The notes under the pieces were generated by a model. That model was not told where the DNA came from. It searched no databases and worked only from the letters and a program-made list of their open reading frames with translations. Made by a program: the position numbers and the translations under genes. DNA of 64,000 nt from Prochlorococcus marinus CUG1416 (GTDB lineage: Bacteria; Cyanobacteriota; Cyanobacteriia; PCC-6307; Cyanobiaceae). Shown one piece after another: positions 35,377 through 45,613 of the stretch (position 1 is the stretch's first letter; each line of letters starts with the position of its first letter). Where the stretch lies: positions 186,001-250,000 of the forward strand of contig NZ_JAAORM010000002.1 of assembly GCF_017695965.1 (NCBI RefSeq). The letters run 5' to 3'.

Positions 35377-36882
35377 TTGGCTGAAATTCAATGGAATAAG
35401 CTGGGGGCTTATCTTAAAGAAACTCAAATATTAGGTTCAATCCAAAATACACTTTATTGGGATCAGAATACTGGAATGCCAAAGAAAGGGGCTTCTTGGA
35501 GATCTGAACAACTTACCTACATTGCAAAAGTATTACATAAAAGAAATTCTTCTGAAGAATTTTTAAATTTAATACAATCTGCTAATAATGAATTATTAGA
35601 TACGGAACAAAATTCTGATAATCAACTTTTGATTAAAGAGAAAGAAAGAAATATTAATCTTTTAATTAAGGAATTTAATAGAGAAAAAGATTTAGATCCT
35701 AAATTAGTTGAGTCTTTAGCAAAGGCAAAATCTAAAGGCTATGAAAGTTGGCAAGAAGCTAAAAAAAAATCAGATTTTAAAATTTTTCTTCCATTTTTTG
35801 AAGAGTTAGTCAAATTGCGTATTGAAGAGACAAAACAAATATCTGATCAATATTCACCATGGGAGACACTAGCCCAACCCTTTGAGCCTGAATTAACTTT
35901 GAAGTGGTTGAAAAAAATGTTCCAACCATTGAAAGAAACTATCCCAGATTTGATTAGAGGAATTAACCAGTCCAAAAAAAAACATTGGGATTTAAGTCCA
36001 GAATCTCAACAAAATTTGTGTTCTGAATTACTTGATGATTTTGGGAGAGATAAAGATCTCGTGATTATTAGTAAATCTCCCCATCCTTTTTCGATTACAT
36101 TAGGGCCTGATGATTATAGGATGACGACAAGAATAGTTGAAGGTGAACCATTATCAAGTTTTTTGGCAACTGCGCATGAATGGGGTCATTCAATTTATGA
36201 GCAGGGTCTGCCATCTCAAAGTCATCAATGGTTTGCTTGGCCTTTAGGTCAAGCAACTTCTATGGGGATTCATGAAAGTCAATCTTTATTTTGGGAAAAT
36301 AGAATAGTTAAATGCAAATCTTTTGCAAAAAGATTTTTTAAGAAATTTGTTTCAGCTGGATGTTCGCTAAATAATTACTTAGAACTCTGGAAATCTATTA
36401 ATCATATGGAAGTAGGCTTAAATAGGGTTGAGGCAGATGAATTGACCTATGGTTTACACATTTTAATAAGAACCGAACTTGAAATAGATTTAATTGAAGG
36501 AGGTTTACCTGCTGAAGATATCCCAGCAGAATGGAATAAAAGATATGATGAACTCCTAGGGATAAAACCTTCTAATGATTCAGAAGGTTGTCTACAAGAT
36601 GTTCATTGGAGTGAAGGCGCATTTGGATATTTCCCATCATATTTGTTAGGACATCTTATAAGTGCTCAAATATCTAGTCAAATGGAAAGAGACATTGGTT
36701 TGATTGATAATTTAATTGAAAATGGTGAATATCAAAAAATCATCTTATGGTTAAAAAATAATATACATAAATATGGCAGATCAGTTAATTCTATGGAGTT
36801 GGTAAGAACTGTAACTAATGAAGAACTATCCCCAAACTATTTTATTAATCATTTAAGGTCTAAAGTACGTAATTTCTGCTGA
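35377..36882 (+). CDS. Carboxypeptidase Taq, family M32
   Basis: Zinc-dependent carboxypeptidase that removes C-terminal residues from peptides. The HExxH zinc motif is AHEWGHS at 266-272, with the third ligand near 295 in GIHESQSLFWEN. Length 501 residues is normal. The initiation codon is TTG, as no ATG is in frame nearby. It stands alone, divergent from yjbQ with a 110-base gap. Confidence 0.93.
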   Translation: MAEIQWNKLGAYLKETQILGSIQNTLYWDQNTGMPKKGASWRSEQLTYIAKVLHKRNSSEEFLNLIQSANNELLDTEQNSDNQLLIKEKERNINLLIKEFNREKDLDPKLVESLAKAKSKGYESWQEAKKKSDFKIFLPFFEELVKLRIEETKQISDQYSPWETLAQPFEPELTLKWLKKMFQPLKETIPDLIRGINQSKKKHWDLSPESQQNLCSELLDDFGRDKDLVIISKSPHPFSITLGPDDYRMTTRIVEGEPLSSFLATAHEWGHSIYEQGLPSQSHQWFAWPLGQATSMGIHESQSLFWENRIVKCKSFAKRFFKKFVSAGCSLNNYLELWKSINHMEVGLNRVEADELTYGLHILIRTELEIDLIEGGLPAEDIPAEWNKRYDELLGIKPSNDSEGCLQDVHWSEGAFGYFPSYLLGHLISAQISSQMERDIGLIDNLIENGEYQKIILWLKNNIHKYGRSVNSMELVRTVTNEELSPNYFINHLRSKVRNFC

Positions 36883-36945
36883 AACATTACTATTAAAGAA
36901 TTTGGTTGAGTGTGAGGATGTAAGATAAATAAAAATAATTTCTTG

Positions 36946-37533
36946 ATGGCAAATCTTAATCAATCCCCAAGTAGGGTTACACCAAATTTATTGCATATAC
37001 TAAATGCTTTCACTGATAGCTCAAATTCAATAGTTAACACTATTGTTGAATTGAATTCTAATACGATAAATAAATATGAATTAATTACAGAAACGGGTCA
37101 TCTTAAACTTGATAGGGTGGGTTATTCCTCACTTTCTTACCCCTTCGCTTACGGATGTATTCCGAGGACTTGGGATGAAGATGGAGATCCACTTGATATA
37201 GAAATTGTTGGAGTAACTGAGCCATTGATACCTGGATCAATAGTTGAGGCTAGGATTATTGGGGTGATGAAATTTGATGATGGTGGAGAGGTTGATGATA
37301 AGGTCATAGCAGTTCTTGCAGATGATAAAAGAATGGATCACATCTCAAGTTTTGAAGACCTTGGAGAGCATTGGCTAAAAGAAACAACGTATTATTGGGA
37401 ACACTATAAAGATCTAAAAAAACCAGGAACATGCAATGTAAATGGTTTTTTTGGGATAGAAGAAGCTGTTAACGTGATTAAAGATTGTGAAAATAGATAT
37501 AAAAAAGAAATTGATCCTAAATTAGTAAATTAA
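36946..37533 (+). CDS. ppa: Inorganic pyrophosphatase, family I (copy 1)
   Basis: Hydrolyses pyrophosphate released by biosynthesis. The first of two family I copies in the window. The metal/PPi site is conserved as DEDGDPLDIEIV, DDGGEVDDKVIAV and EHYKDL, with DRVGYSSLSYPFAYGCIP carrying the Arg and Tyr residues. The N-terminal part has VELNSNTINKYE in place of the usual EIPxGSxxKYE, but Glu, Lys and Glu persist. ATG at 36946; a TTG precedes it by one codon. It should be catalytically active. Confidence 0.9.
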   Translation: MANLNQSPSRVTPNLLHILNAFTDSSNSIVNTIVELNSNTINKYELITETGHLKLDRVGYSSLSYPFAYGCIPRTWDEDGDPLDIEIVGVTEPLIPGSIVEARIIGVMKFDDGGEVDDKVIAVLADDKRMDHISSFEDLGEHWLKETTYYWEHYKDLKKPGTCNVNGFFGIEEAVNVIKDCENRYKKEIDPKLVN

Positions 37534-37539
37534 CTAATT

Positions 37540-38490
37540 TTAGTTTTCTCTAAATTGTTCAAATATTTCGCTTAGTATTATGTCGGCACCTTGGAGCTTT
37601 AGTTTTTTAGCTAGTTCTTTGCCTACTTCTTCAGGATCATTAATATGGCCAATAAATTGATCTTTAATAAGCCTTTCTCCATCTAGAGAGGCAACCATAC
37701 CAGTAAGGCAAAGTTGTTCATTTTGGATTTTACTATTCACACCTATAGGAACTTGGCATCCACCTTCAAGTTCTCTTAAAAAAGCCCTTTCTGCAAGACA
37801 TCTTTGACTAGTTGGTTTATCTTCCAAAACATTTATAATTTCTAAAACCTTTTCATCATTAGATTTACATTCAATGCCGAGTGCTCCTTGACCAACAGCA
37901 TGAAGCGAAATTTCTTTTGGAATAATCTGGTGAATTCTTGATTCAAATCCCAACCTCTTTAAACCAGCCGCAGCAAGAATTATGCAATCAAATTCTCCTG
38001 AATCCAACTTTTCTATTCTTGTAATAACATTCCCTCTGATATCTTTGAAAATAAGATGTGGATACTTATTTCTTAATTGTGCAAGCCTTCTAAGGGAGCT
38101 TGTGCCCACAATCGCACCTTCAGGTAAGGTTTCTAATTTATAACAATCATTTTTTTTGTTTACTACTAAAGCATCAGCAGGGTCCTCTCTTTTTGTTATA
38201 CATCCTAATTGAAGTCCGCTAGGTAAATTGGTTGGTAAATCTTTTAGAGAATGTACTGCTATATCTGCATGACCTACGAGCATTTGTGCTTCAAGTTCTT
38301 TTGTAAATAAGCCTTTGTCCCCTATTTTTGCTAAGGCTACATCAAGAATTTTGTCACCTTGAGTTGCCATGGCTTCTATAGATACCTCTAAATTGGGAAT
38401 ATTTTTTTCTAGTTGATCTTTAACCCATAAAGTTTGAACCATGGCTAGTTTACTTCTTCTACTAGCTATTTTCAGTTTAAAATTAGTCAT
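37540..38490 (-). CDS. hemC: Porphobilinogen deaminase (hydroxymethylbilane synthase)
   Basis: Joins four porphobilinogens in tetrapyrrole synthesis. The dipyrromethane cofactor is attached to Cys245 in [10 protein letters not shown]. Other landmarks are HSLKDLPT near 80-87, [12 protein letters not shown] and IRGNVITR. 316 residues. Convergent with ppa (6 bases), and followed upstream by the sigma factor gene on the same strand. Confidence 0.96.
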   Translation of the reverse strand: MTNFKLKIASRRSKLAMVQTLWVKDQLEKNIPNLEVSIEAMATQGDKILDVALAKIGDKGLFTKELEAQMLVGHADIAVHSLKDLPTNLPSGLQLGCITKREDPADALVVNKKNDCYKLETLPEGAIVGTSSLRRLAQLRNKYPHLIFKDIRGNVITRIEKLDSGEFDCIILAAAGLKRLGFESRIHQIIPKEISLHAVGQGALGIECKSNDEKVLEIINVLEDKPTSQRCLAERAFLRELEGGCQVPIGVNSKIQNEQLCLTGMVASLDGERLIKDQFIGHINDPEEVGKELAKKLKLQGADIILSEIFEQFREN

Positions 38491-38586
38491 TAAATATTAT
38501 TTTGAGTTTGGATTAAAATTAAGTCGAATTTATTTTAAGCTATTCCTTTGCAACTTTCCAAAGCTAAAAATTATATTTAACTTTTT

Positions 38587-39771
38587 TTATTTTATATATT
38601 CTTTTAAAACCCCATTTCTATTTGGATGCCTTAGCTTTCTGAGAGCTTTTGCTTCAATTTGTCTAATTCTTTCTCTTGTTACATCAAAAATCTGTCCAAT
38701 TTCTTCAAGAGTTTTCATTCTTCCATCATCAATTCCATATCTCAACCTAAGAACATCTCTTTCCCTTGGACTTAGAGTTGCTAAGACTCCTTCTAAATCT
38801 TCTCTTAATAAAGTTTTAGAAACATCTTGCTCTGGATTTTCTATGTCAGCCTCTATAAAGTCTCCAAGTCTTGAGTCTTCTTCTTTACCTATTGGAGTTT
38901 CTAATGAAATAGGAAGCTGAGCACTTTTAGCTATAAATCTTAATTTCTCAATTGTCATTTCCATACTTTCAGCTATTTCTTCTTCACTCGGTTTCCTTCC
39001 GAATTCTTGGCTAAGAACTTTTGTAGTTTTTTTGATTCTTGATATCGTCTCGTATAAATGAACTGGCAATCTTATAGTTCTACTTTGGTCTGCGATTGCT
39101 CTAGTAATGGCTTGGCGAATCCACCAAGTAGCATAAGTTGAGAATTTGTAACCTTTTTCATGGTCAAATTTCTCAGCGGCCCTAATAAGACCCAAACTTC
39201 CTTCTTGTATTAAGTCTTGAAAAGACAAACCTCTATTCATATATTTTTTAGCAATGGAAACAACTAATCTTAAATTTGATTGAACCATTTTTTCTTTAGC
39301 TCTTCTTCCTAAAAGAAGTCTTCTTCTGAATTTTGGAAGAGGCATATCTATTAATTCGGCCCATTCTCTAACAGATGGGAAATGACCTTTCTCTGACTCA
39401 TATTGAGTTGCTAGTTCTTCTAATTGAAGTAAATCAGCAATTTTTCTTGCAAGTTCAATCTCTTCATCTGGTCTTAAAAGTCTAATTCTTCCAATTTCTT
39501 GTAGGTAAACTCTTATTGAATCTTCAGTGTATATACCTTTTGGACCAAGTTTTATATTCCCAAGCCCTTTATCTTCTTCCTCAGAATCACTAAACTCATT
39601 ATTATTATTTTCTATTTTGCTTTCGTTTAAATCAGAAGATGCCTTTAATTTTTGACTATTTTTATTTTTATCTTCTTCAACTAGTGTTTCTACATTAGTA
39701 TTGATTGTTTTATTAATCTTTTTTTTAGCACTGGGCTTAGAATTCTTTGATTCTGCTGCGACTGGACACAT
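38587..39771 (-). CDS. rpoD: Principal sigma-70 factor (SigA/RpoD)
   Basis: Directs RNA polymerase to housekeeping promoters. Region 1.2 begins near residue 80 ([17 protein letters not shown]). Region 2 has [20 protein letters not shown] and [13 protein letters not shown]. Region 3 follows at 240-300. Region 4.2 has [20 protein letters not shown]. The first ~70 residues are low-complexity Lys/Asn/Glu. 394 residues, the size of a group 1 factor. Its start faces a long 325-base spacer before priA. Confidence 0.95.
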   Translation of the reverse strand: MCPVAAESKNSKPSAKKKINKTINTNVETLVEEDKNKNSQKLKASSDLNESKIENNNNEFSDSEEEDKGLGNIKLGPKGIYTEDSIRVYLQEIGRIRLLRPDEEIELARKIADLLQLEELATQYESEKGHFPSVREWAELIDMPLPKFRRRLLLGRRAKEKMVQSNLRLVVSIAKKYMNRGLSFQDLIQEGSLGLIRAAEKFDHEKGYKFSTYATWWIRQAITRAIADQSRTIRLPVHLYETISRIKKTTKVLSQEFGRKPSEEEIAESMEMTIEKLRFIAKSAQLPISLETPIGKEEDSRLGDFIEADIENPEQDVSKTLLREDLEGVLATLSPRERDVLRLRYGIDDGRMKTLEEIGQIFDVTRERIRQIEAKALRKLRHPNRNGVLKEYIK

Positions 39772-40096
39772 GATTGACTCCTTTCTATGGTGAATTTAAC
39801 TAGATAAAATTTTATTTAGGACTGATTTGTACATTTAGTAGTAAAAATTACCCTAATTTGTAAAAGAACTTTTCCCACCAAATCTGAATAAAAAAGTTTT
39901 TCTAAATTGTTGAAAAATTGAAATAGTGCTATAGATTACCTAAAGTAAATAGTCTTGGGATTTCTCAGACAGGCAGATCAGTTTTTGAATTTTCACTCAA
40001 TGATCCAAGCTTCATGTCTCCCTTAAGAGCAGGATACTTACAATGTGCAAAAAACACTTTGTGGAATGTTCAACAATCCAATACTAAGAAAAAGTT
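39772..40096. other. Longest intergenic spacer in the window, between rpoD and priA
   Basis: Divergent spacer that should hold promoters of both rpoD and priA. The segment nearest rpoD (39772-39920) is strongly AT-rich. From about 39927 onward it is less AT-rich, and one + frame stays open for 57 codons to a TGA at 40098-40100 that overlaps the priA TTG start as TTGA. No rRNA, tRNA or obvious riboswitch is seen. An unidentified short RNA or coding remnant is possible. Confidence 0.5.
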
Positions 40097-40100
40097 TTGA
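40014..40100 (+). CDS. Possible tiny leader ORF of priA
   Basis: In the open frame noted between rpoD and priA the first conventional start is ATG 40014, giving 28 residues (MSPLRAGYLQCAKNTLWNVQ and more, ending KKKF). Its TGA overlaps the TTG of priA by three bases, which would allow translational coupling. The residue mix looks more protein-like than random AT-rich DNA, and the frame is open for 29 further codons upstream without a start. No family recognised. Most likely spurious or a remnant, hence low confidence. Confidence 0.22.
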   Translation: MSPLRAGYLQCAKNTLWNVQQSNTKKKF

Positions 40101-42373
40101 AGCCGGCAAGTAATCAGTTATTAAATATCTCTTTTAAATTTGAGGTTTTGCTTGATATAGGTAGTAGCAGTGATGGCTTTTACTATTTAGATGGAAATAA
40201 TCTTGGAGTAGAAGTTGGGGACATTGTAATTGTGAAACTTAGAGGGAGATTATTGAATGGGTTAGTGATCTCCAAAGAATACTTTCCCAAAATTAATAAA
40301 GATGAAGCAAATATTAATGGAAGAGGGAGTATAAAATATTTGTTTGTTGAAGGTATTTTGCAGAAAAAAATAATTGATGATTGTTGGAGAGAATGGATAG
40401 AGTCCCTAGCTTCTTTTTATATGGTAAGTAATTTAAAAATGTTTAAAACGGCATTCCCTCCCGGTTGGATTGGTAAATATAAGAAAATTTCTCAAGGTTT
40501 AAAAGATCAAATATGGATTGAAACTAAAAAAGAATTTGATATTAAGAAAAATGGATTAACCAAAAAAGAATTATTTTTAATGAATACTTTGCCCGAAAAA
40601 GGTAATTGGCAAAGTGAATTAATAAAGTCTGGTTTTAATTACACTCTGATTAACTCAATGGTTAATAAAAATTACCTTGTTAAATCTAAAAGAAAAAAAA
40701 ATATAAATACTAAATTAAATTCCTTTTTGAATGATCATATTGCAACGAAAAAAACAAATCTTACAAATGAGCAAAAAATTGCATTTCAAGAATTTCAAAC
40801 AATGAAACCAGGAGATGCGTTACTTCTTTGGGGTGAAACAGGTTCAGGTAAAACAGAAGTTTATATGAGAATTGCTGAAGATCAATTTATTAAGAAAAAA
40901 AGTTGTTTGATACTCGCCCCAGAAATTGGACTGATTCCTCAACTTATTGATAGGTTTAGTCGGAGATTTAATAATGTTGTTTACGAATATCATAGTAACT
41001 GTTCTTCCAGTCATAGAACTCTAGTTTGGAAGAAAATTATTAATGCTAATGAACCTCTAATAGTAATAGGAACAAGGTCCGCAGTTTTTCTTCCAATTAA
41101 AAATCTAGGTTTAATAATAATGGATGAAGAACATGATGTTTCATATAAACAAGATAGTCCTATGCCTTGTTATGACGCAAGAGAGATTGCTATAGACATA
41201 GTAAAAAGGAATTCTGCAAAATTAATTTTTGGGAGTGCAACCCCATCAATGCAGACTTGGAAAAAATGTTTTCTTGAAAAGAATTTTAAAATGGTAAGAA
41301 TGATCCAAAGGATATCTAGTAATGAGATTCCTGAAATAAGAATTATTGATATGCGGGATGAGTTCAAGAAGGGAAATATGAAAATTTTTTCCAATGAACT
41401 ACTACAATTGCTTCCTCAATTACGCTTAAAAAATGAGCAGGCAATAATTTTGATCCCTAGGAGAGGACATAGTGGGTTTTTGAGTTGTAGAAATTGCGGA
41501 TATTTAATAAATTGCCCTAACTGTGACGTCCCTTTATCAGTGCATCTCGGTTCACAAGGAAAAAAATGGTTAAGCTGCCATTGGTGTGATCATAAATCGA
41601 GATTGATTAATCGTTGCCCAGATTGTCATTCAAATGCCTTTAAACCTTTTGGAATAGGGACACAAAGGGTAATAGAGTTTTTAAATGAAGAATTTCCTGA
41701 TTTAAGAGTACTTCGCTTTGATCGAGATACAACCTCAGGAAAGGATGGTCATAGAGATATTCTTTCAAAGTTTTCAAAAGGTGATGCTGATATTCTTGTG
41801 GGGACTCAAATGTTGGCAAAAGGGATTGACATTCCCAATATTACTCTTTCAGTAGTTATTGCAGCAGATGGGTTGCTTCATCGCCCAGATATTTCGGCAG
41901 AAGAAAAATCATTACAGTTGTTTTTACAATTAGCTGGTAGGTCAGGCAGGGCTCAAAAAAAAGGAAAAGTAATTTTTCAAACATATAAACCTAACCATCC
42001 GGTAATTTCGTATCTTCAGAAAAGAGATTATGAAAGATTCTTAATTGAAAACTCGAGATTGAGAAAAGATGCTAATTTATTTCCATTTTGCAAGATTTGC
42101 CTTCTTAAATTATCAGGTGAAAATTATGAATTAACTGAATCAATTGCAATAAAATTAGCAAAATATCTACTTAATTTTTGTGAGAAAAAGAACTGGAAAT
42201 TAATTGGCCCTGCTCCTAGTTTAATTACTAAAATCGGTAAAAAATTTAGATGGCAAATATTAATACATGGTCCTGAAGGTTCAAATATTCCTCTACCAGA
42301 AAGATCATTATTATGGAAACTTATTCCAAAAAATGTTTTTTTAACAATTGATGTTAATCCAGCAGAGTTGTAA
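40097..42373 (+). CDS. priA: Primosomal replication restart helicase PriA
   Basis: Reloads the replicative helicase at stalled forks. Walker A is GETGSGKT at 246-253, the DEEH box is MDEEHDVSYKQ near 340, and eight cysteines in CRNCGYLINCPNC, CHWCDH and CPDCHSNAF form the zinc domain. The late LAGRSGRAQKKGKV is helicase motif VI. 758 residues. The initiation codon is TTG at 40097; an alternative would require a longer N-terminus from the unassigned upstream frame. Confidence 0.95.
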   Translation: MKPASNQLLNISFKFEVLLDIGSSSDGFYYLDGNNLGVEVGDIVIVKLRGRLLNGLVISKEYFPKINKDEANINGRGSIKYLFVEGILQKKIIDDCWREWIESLASFYMVSNLKMFKTAFPPGWIGKYKKISQGLKDQIWIETKKEFDIKKNGLTKKELFLMNTLPEKGNWQSELIKSGFNYTLINSMVNKNYLVKSKRKKNINTKLNSFLNDHIATKKTNLTNEQKIAFQEFQTMKPGDALLLWGETGSGKTEVYMRIAEDQFIKKKSCLILAPEIGLIPQLIDRFSRRFNNVVYEYHSNCSSSHRTLVWKKIINANEPLIVIGTRSAVFLPIKNLGLIIMDEEHDVSYKQDSPMPCYDAREIAIDIVKRNSAKLIFGSATPSMQTWKKCFLEKNFKMVRMIQRISSNEIPEIRIIDMRDEFKKGNMKIFSNELLQLLPQLRLKNEQAIILIPRRGHSGFLSCRNCGYLINCPNCDVPLSVHLGSQGKKWLSCHWCDHKSRLINRCPDCHSNAFKPFGIGTQRVIEFLNEEFPDLRVLRFDRDTTSGKDGHRDILSKFSKGDADILVGTQMLAKGIDIPNITLSVVIAADGLLHRPDISAEEKSLQLFLQLAGRSGRAQKKGKVIFQTYKPNHPVISYLQKRDYERFLIENSRLRKDANLFPFCKICLLKLSGENYELTESIAIKLAKYLLNFCEKKNWKLIGPAPSLITKIGKKFRWQILIHGPEGSNIPLPERSLLWKLIPKNVFLTIDVNPAEL

Positions 42374-43483
42374 TTACTTTGATGGAAGTTGAGGTAAATC
42401 TGTACCTAATTTAAATCTATAGAATCTTAATAAATAAGCTAATATTATAATTAAAGAAATAGTTGATACCCCAATCCAAAGTTTGTTTAGGCTCCAGAAA
42501 GAAAATTCAAGACTATTTATCTGCCCTTGATTTAAATTCCAAATTATTAGATTTTTTGTGATTTCTAAATTGGAATTATTTATACCAGTAAGGGTGGCTT
42601 TATTAGGTTGAATAATTTTGAAAATGAGTTCTAAATTATCAACGCCTTGAATATAATTTAGATCTAAATCTACCCTGTAAAAGTATTTTTTAAAAAAAAT
42701 GTAGTTTTTTTGAGTAGTATTGATTTCTATATTTGTTGATCCTCCAGCCAACTCTCCAGCGGTATTTTGGGTGATTTTAATGACTCGCTTTGCATCTTCT
42801 AGATTGAGATTTTTGTGTTTTAAAGAAAAGGTTGATTTGTCTTGTTCAATTTCTGCGTCAGGAAAAATATCTTTCATTTTCTCTTCGAATTTTAATTGCC
42901 AAGGAAATTTCTTTATGTATTTACTCTCTATTACTAAATTATTGGTTATTGAATCAAGTTCACTAAGATCAAGGGTTTCCTCAACTTTAACGCAGCCACT
43001 TAATAGTGGGATTAATAATAATAGTATTAAAAAAATTATCAGTGAAAAGCCTTTCTGAAATGGTTTTGTTTCACCAGTTGGAGTTTCAGTAATATTAATA
43101 AATTTCTTTTTCTCCAATACTTCTCTTTTTTTGTGGAGTGAGTTAAGAGATTTTTTATTTAGTGATGGGTCGCTTTCAAACTGTACGTTCCAATTTTCTG
43201 GCTTTTTAATTTCAGGAGAGTCTATAACTTCCATTAAATATTTTGCATTTTCTCTCGTCTTATTATCGTAAGATTTTAGAAGTTCTTTACAAAACCTTTT
43301 AGCCTCCTCCTTTTTATTGATACCACAAAGAGCAGTAATTAAGATTGTTCTTAAATTCACTCCCTCTTTACTTGACAAAGGAAATGATTCGACTAAAGGC
43401 AAAAGAAATTCAATACAATAATGATATTCACCCCTAGCTAAAGCAAGTTCTACTGTTTCTAAAACTTGCTCATAAGTTTTCAT
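42374..43483 (-). CDS. DUF3153 membrane protein with TPR-like N-terminus
   Basis: 369 residues. Residues 1-80 are helical, with repeats of alpha-helical pairs like TPR (ELALARGEYHYCIEFLLPLV). A membrane/lipobox-like segment with LLLLIPLLSGCVKVEETLDL lies near 150. The central part (SELDSITNNLVIESKYI and following) is the DUF3153 domain of cyanobacteria. A second span near 335-352 (LWIGVSTISLIIILAYLL) is close to the C-terminus. Function unknown to me. 3 bases separate it from argB upstream on the same strand. Confidence 0.8.
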   Translation of the reverse strand: MKTYEQVLETVELALARGEYHYCIEFLLPLVESFPLSSKEGVNLRTILITALCGINKKEEAKRFCKELLKSYDNKTRENAKYLMEVIDSPEIKKPENWNVQFESDPSLNKKSLNSLHKKREVLEKKKFINITETPTGETKPFQKGFSLIIFLILLLLIPLLSGCVKVEETLDLSELDSITNNLVIESKYIKKFPWQLKFEEKMKDIFPDAEIEQDKSTFSLKHKNLNLEDAKRVIKITQNTAGELAGGSTNIEINTTQKNYIFFKKYFYRVDLDLNYIQGVDNLELIFKIIQPNKATLTGINNSNLEITKNLIIWNLNQGQINSLEFSFWSLNKLWIGVSTISLIIILAYLLRFYRFKLGTDLPQLPSK

Positions 43484-43486
43484 AGG

Positions 43487-44338
43487 TTAGGCGACTATCA
43501 TTGTACCTATTCCGGAATTCGTAAAAATCTCAAGAAGTAATGAATGTTCTATTCTTCCGTCAATTATGTGAGCTGCCTTGACACCTTGTGCTAAAGCTCT
43601 TATACAGCATTCTGTCTTTGGAATCATACCTTCAGTCACAATTTTTTTATCAATAAAATCTCTCGCCTCTTTGAGATTAGTTTTTTCAACAAGACTATTT
43701 TTGTTATCATTTTCTTTTAAAATCCCTTGAGTATCAGTAAGAAGAATAAGTTTTTCTGCATTTATTGCAGCAGCAATTTCTCCAGCAACAAAATCTGCAT
43801 TGATGTTATGGGAAATACCCTCCAAGGTTGATCCAATACTAGAAATAATTGGGATATATCCTTTAGAAATAAGAGGATCTAATATTTCAGGATTGATTTT
43901 TGTAACCTCTCCCACTAAACCATGGCTCCCATCTCCTAATTCTCTGGATTGAATTAAGTTGCCATCAAGACCTGATATTCCCACAGCTAAGGATCCAGTT
44001 TTATTAATGCCTTTTACAATTTGTTTATTAATTCTACCCATTAGAACCATCTCGACAATTTCCATTGTTTTTTGATCAGTAATTCTTAATCCATTTTTGA
44101 ATTTAGGAGATATTTCTAATTTCTTTAACCAATTGTTAATCTCGGGTCCACCTCCATGAATTACTATCGGACACACACCAACTGTTGATAAAAGTGCTAT
44201 GTCTCTAAAAAAAGCATTTTTTAAATTATCATTTTCCATAACAGAACCACCATACTTGATAACAATTTTTCTACCTGAGAAACTTTGTATATATGGTAGT
44301 GCTTCACTTAATATTGATACTCTTTGAGAATCATTCAT
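43487..44338 (-). CDS. argB: Acetylglutamate kinase
   Basis: Second step of arginine synthesis, in cyanobacteria regulated by PII (GlnB) and arginine. The N-terminus [10 protein letters not shown] near 22 and [10 protein letters not shown] near 58 bind ATP and acetylglutamate. [15 protein letters not shown] near 180 and DTQGIL near 204 are typical of arginine-sensitive, hexameric enzymes. 283 residues. ATG at 44338. The downstream DUF3153 gene almost abuts it. Confidence 0.95.
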   Translation of the reverse strand: MNDSQRVSILSEALPYIQSFSGRKIVIKYGGSVMENDNLKNAFFRDIALLSTVGVCPIVIHGGGPEINNWLKKLEISPKFKNGLRITDQKTMEIVEMVLMGRINKQIVKGINKTGSLAVGISGLDGNLIQSRELGDGSHGLVGEVTKINPEILDPLISKGYIPIISSIGSTLEGISHNINADFVAGEIAAAINAEKLILLTDTQGILKENDNKNSLVEKTNLKEARDFIDKKIVTEGMIPKTECCIRALAQGVKAAHIIDGRIEHSLLLEIFTNSGIGTMIVA

Positions 44339-44402
44339 TCTTAAAAAACATTAAAACTTTATTGAATTAAGAAATTAGGTTTTTACAAATATATCTCTAT
44401 AT

Positions 44403-44933
44403 TTAATAAAAGAGAATAAAATCAAATTCTTTTTTATTATCGTCGATAATAAATTCTGATTCAAGACCCTTTACGAAAAACCTGTTTAATCTTTCTTGTT
44501 TCTCAATCCATTTTTCTAGAGGAACAGCATTTAATTCAAAACGCATTCTGAGACCATTTTTATCTTCCTTTGTAATTTCTTCAATTTCTTTGAGTTGTGG
44601 AGGATTATCCTCGTTCCACAAATTTAAAGCTTCTAATGACGATTCAAGATGAGCTTTTATACCATACCTCCATCTTGTGACATCTTTAACTAGTGCCGTT
44701 AATTCTTTTGGTCTATTAAATCTATTTGTCTCGAAATTTGTCTTGTCAAACAATTCTGCCGGAGGTATTTCGGAAGTCTTTAAACCTAATCCAATTAGCA
44801 ATATAGGTACTCCATAAAAAAAAGTAGGTACGCTTAAGTTTACTGAGTCTGTAAAATAAGCAGTCATTCCAACAAAAGCTAATATACCTCCAGTGGTTAC
44901 GATTAAGTTTCCAGGTGATAAGTATTTCTTCAT
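44403..44933 (-). CDS. DUF2854 family protein with two N-terminal spans
   Basis: 176 residues. Two hydrophobic segments (near 9-27 and 36-50) with a short turn between, then a soluble domain with EIPPAELFD and TRWRYGIKAHLESSLEALNLW. This resembles the conserved cyanobacterial/plant DUF2854 family. Its function is not known to me. Divergent from the 60-residue gene at 44976. Confidence 0.8.
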   Translation of the reverse strand: MKKYLSPGNLIVTTGGILAFVGMTAYFTDSVNLSVPTFFYGVPILLIGLGLKTSEIPPAELFDKTNFETNRFNRPKELTALVKDVTRWRYGIKAHLESSLEALNLWNEDNPPQLKEIEEITKEDKNGLRMRFELNAVPLEKWIEKQERLNRFFVKGLESEFIIDDNKKEFDFILFY

Positions 44934-44975
44934 TTTGATCTAGTAGAATGAGTTTTAAATGGTCTAACAAGTATT

Positions 44976-45158
44976 ATGCAAGATCCTAATACTGCAAATC
45001 AAGGAGATTTAATTTTTAAACTTGATCAAGAAAGAGCTTGGCTATTAGAAAATCTTGATAAGGGTAAATGGCCAGAAATTAGAAGCGAACTTGCCGCGCT
45101 TGAAAGAAAAATAAGCAAGTTAATTATAAGTGTTCAAGAAAATAATGTTGATATTTGA
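44976..45158 (+). CDS. Small coiled-coil protein, unknown
   Basis: 60-residue soluble protein, mostly helical, with charged heptads (LIFKLDQERAWLLENLDKGK, EIRSELAALERKISKLI). It begins MQDPNTANQGD. Such short helical proteins are frequent in this clade. It ends one base before the convergent ssb stop. No family recognised. Confidence 0.65.
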   Translation: MQDPNTANQGDLIFKLDQERAWLLENLDKGKWPEIRSELAALERKISKLIISVQENNVDI

Positions 45159-45159
45159 T

Positions 45160-45585
45160 TTAAAAAGGTATTTCGTCAACTTCAGGTACTAAAGGTGAAC
45201 TATCCCAATTGGAATTTTTGGTGTTTTCTTTTTTTTCAAATGACTCATTATTTTCTTTTTGATTAGACTTAATAACGTCAACTGGCGATATTTGATGAAT
45301 CTTTGAAGCTGTTAGTTCTGGTTGCTTTTCTTTCGTTCCGTCTTTTCTAGTGACAGAATTCATCTTTAGACGTCCCTCAATAACAATATTTTGCCCCTCT
45401 TTTAGTTCATCTACCATTTCTTGGGCAATATTTCCCCATCCTATGATCTTGAGATCTCTGGTTGGATCTTCACTACGTAATCCTTTAAAATTAACAATCA
45501 TTTCTGCAATTGGAGTTTGGTTTTCTTTGGTATACCTCATTTGGGGAGCGCTATTAATGACCGCCTGAATTAAACAATGATTCAT
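45160..45585 (-). CDS. ssb: Single-stranded DNA-binding protein SSB
   Basis: OB-fold SSB. Residues 1-105 carry the fold, with MIVNFKGLRSEDPTRDLKII and GQNIVIEGRLKMNS. A polar linker is followed by an acidic C-terminal tip, VDEIPF, similar to the DDDIPF tip that contacts replication and repair partners. The N-terminus (MNHCLIQAVINSAPQMRYT) differs from E. coli SSB, as in other cyanobacterial forms. 141 residues. Confidence 0.9.
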   Translation of the reverse strand: MNHCLIQAVINSAPQMRYTKENQTPIAEMIVNFKGLRSEDPTRDLKIIGWGNIAQEMVDELKEGQNIVIEGRLKMNSVTRKDGTKEKQPELTASKIHQISPVDVIKSNQKENNESFEKKENTKNSNWDSSPLVPEVDEIPF

Positions 45586-45613
45586 TACTTACTATTTAAT
45601 TAAAGACATACTG

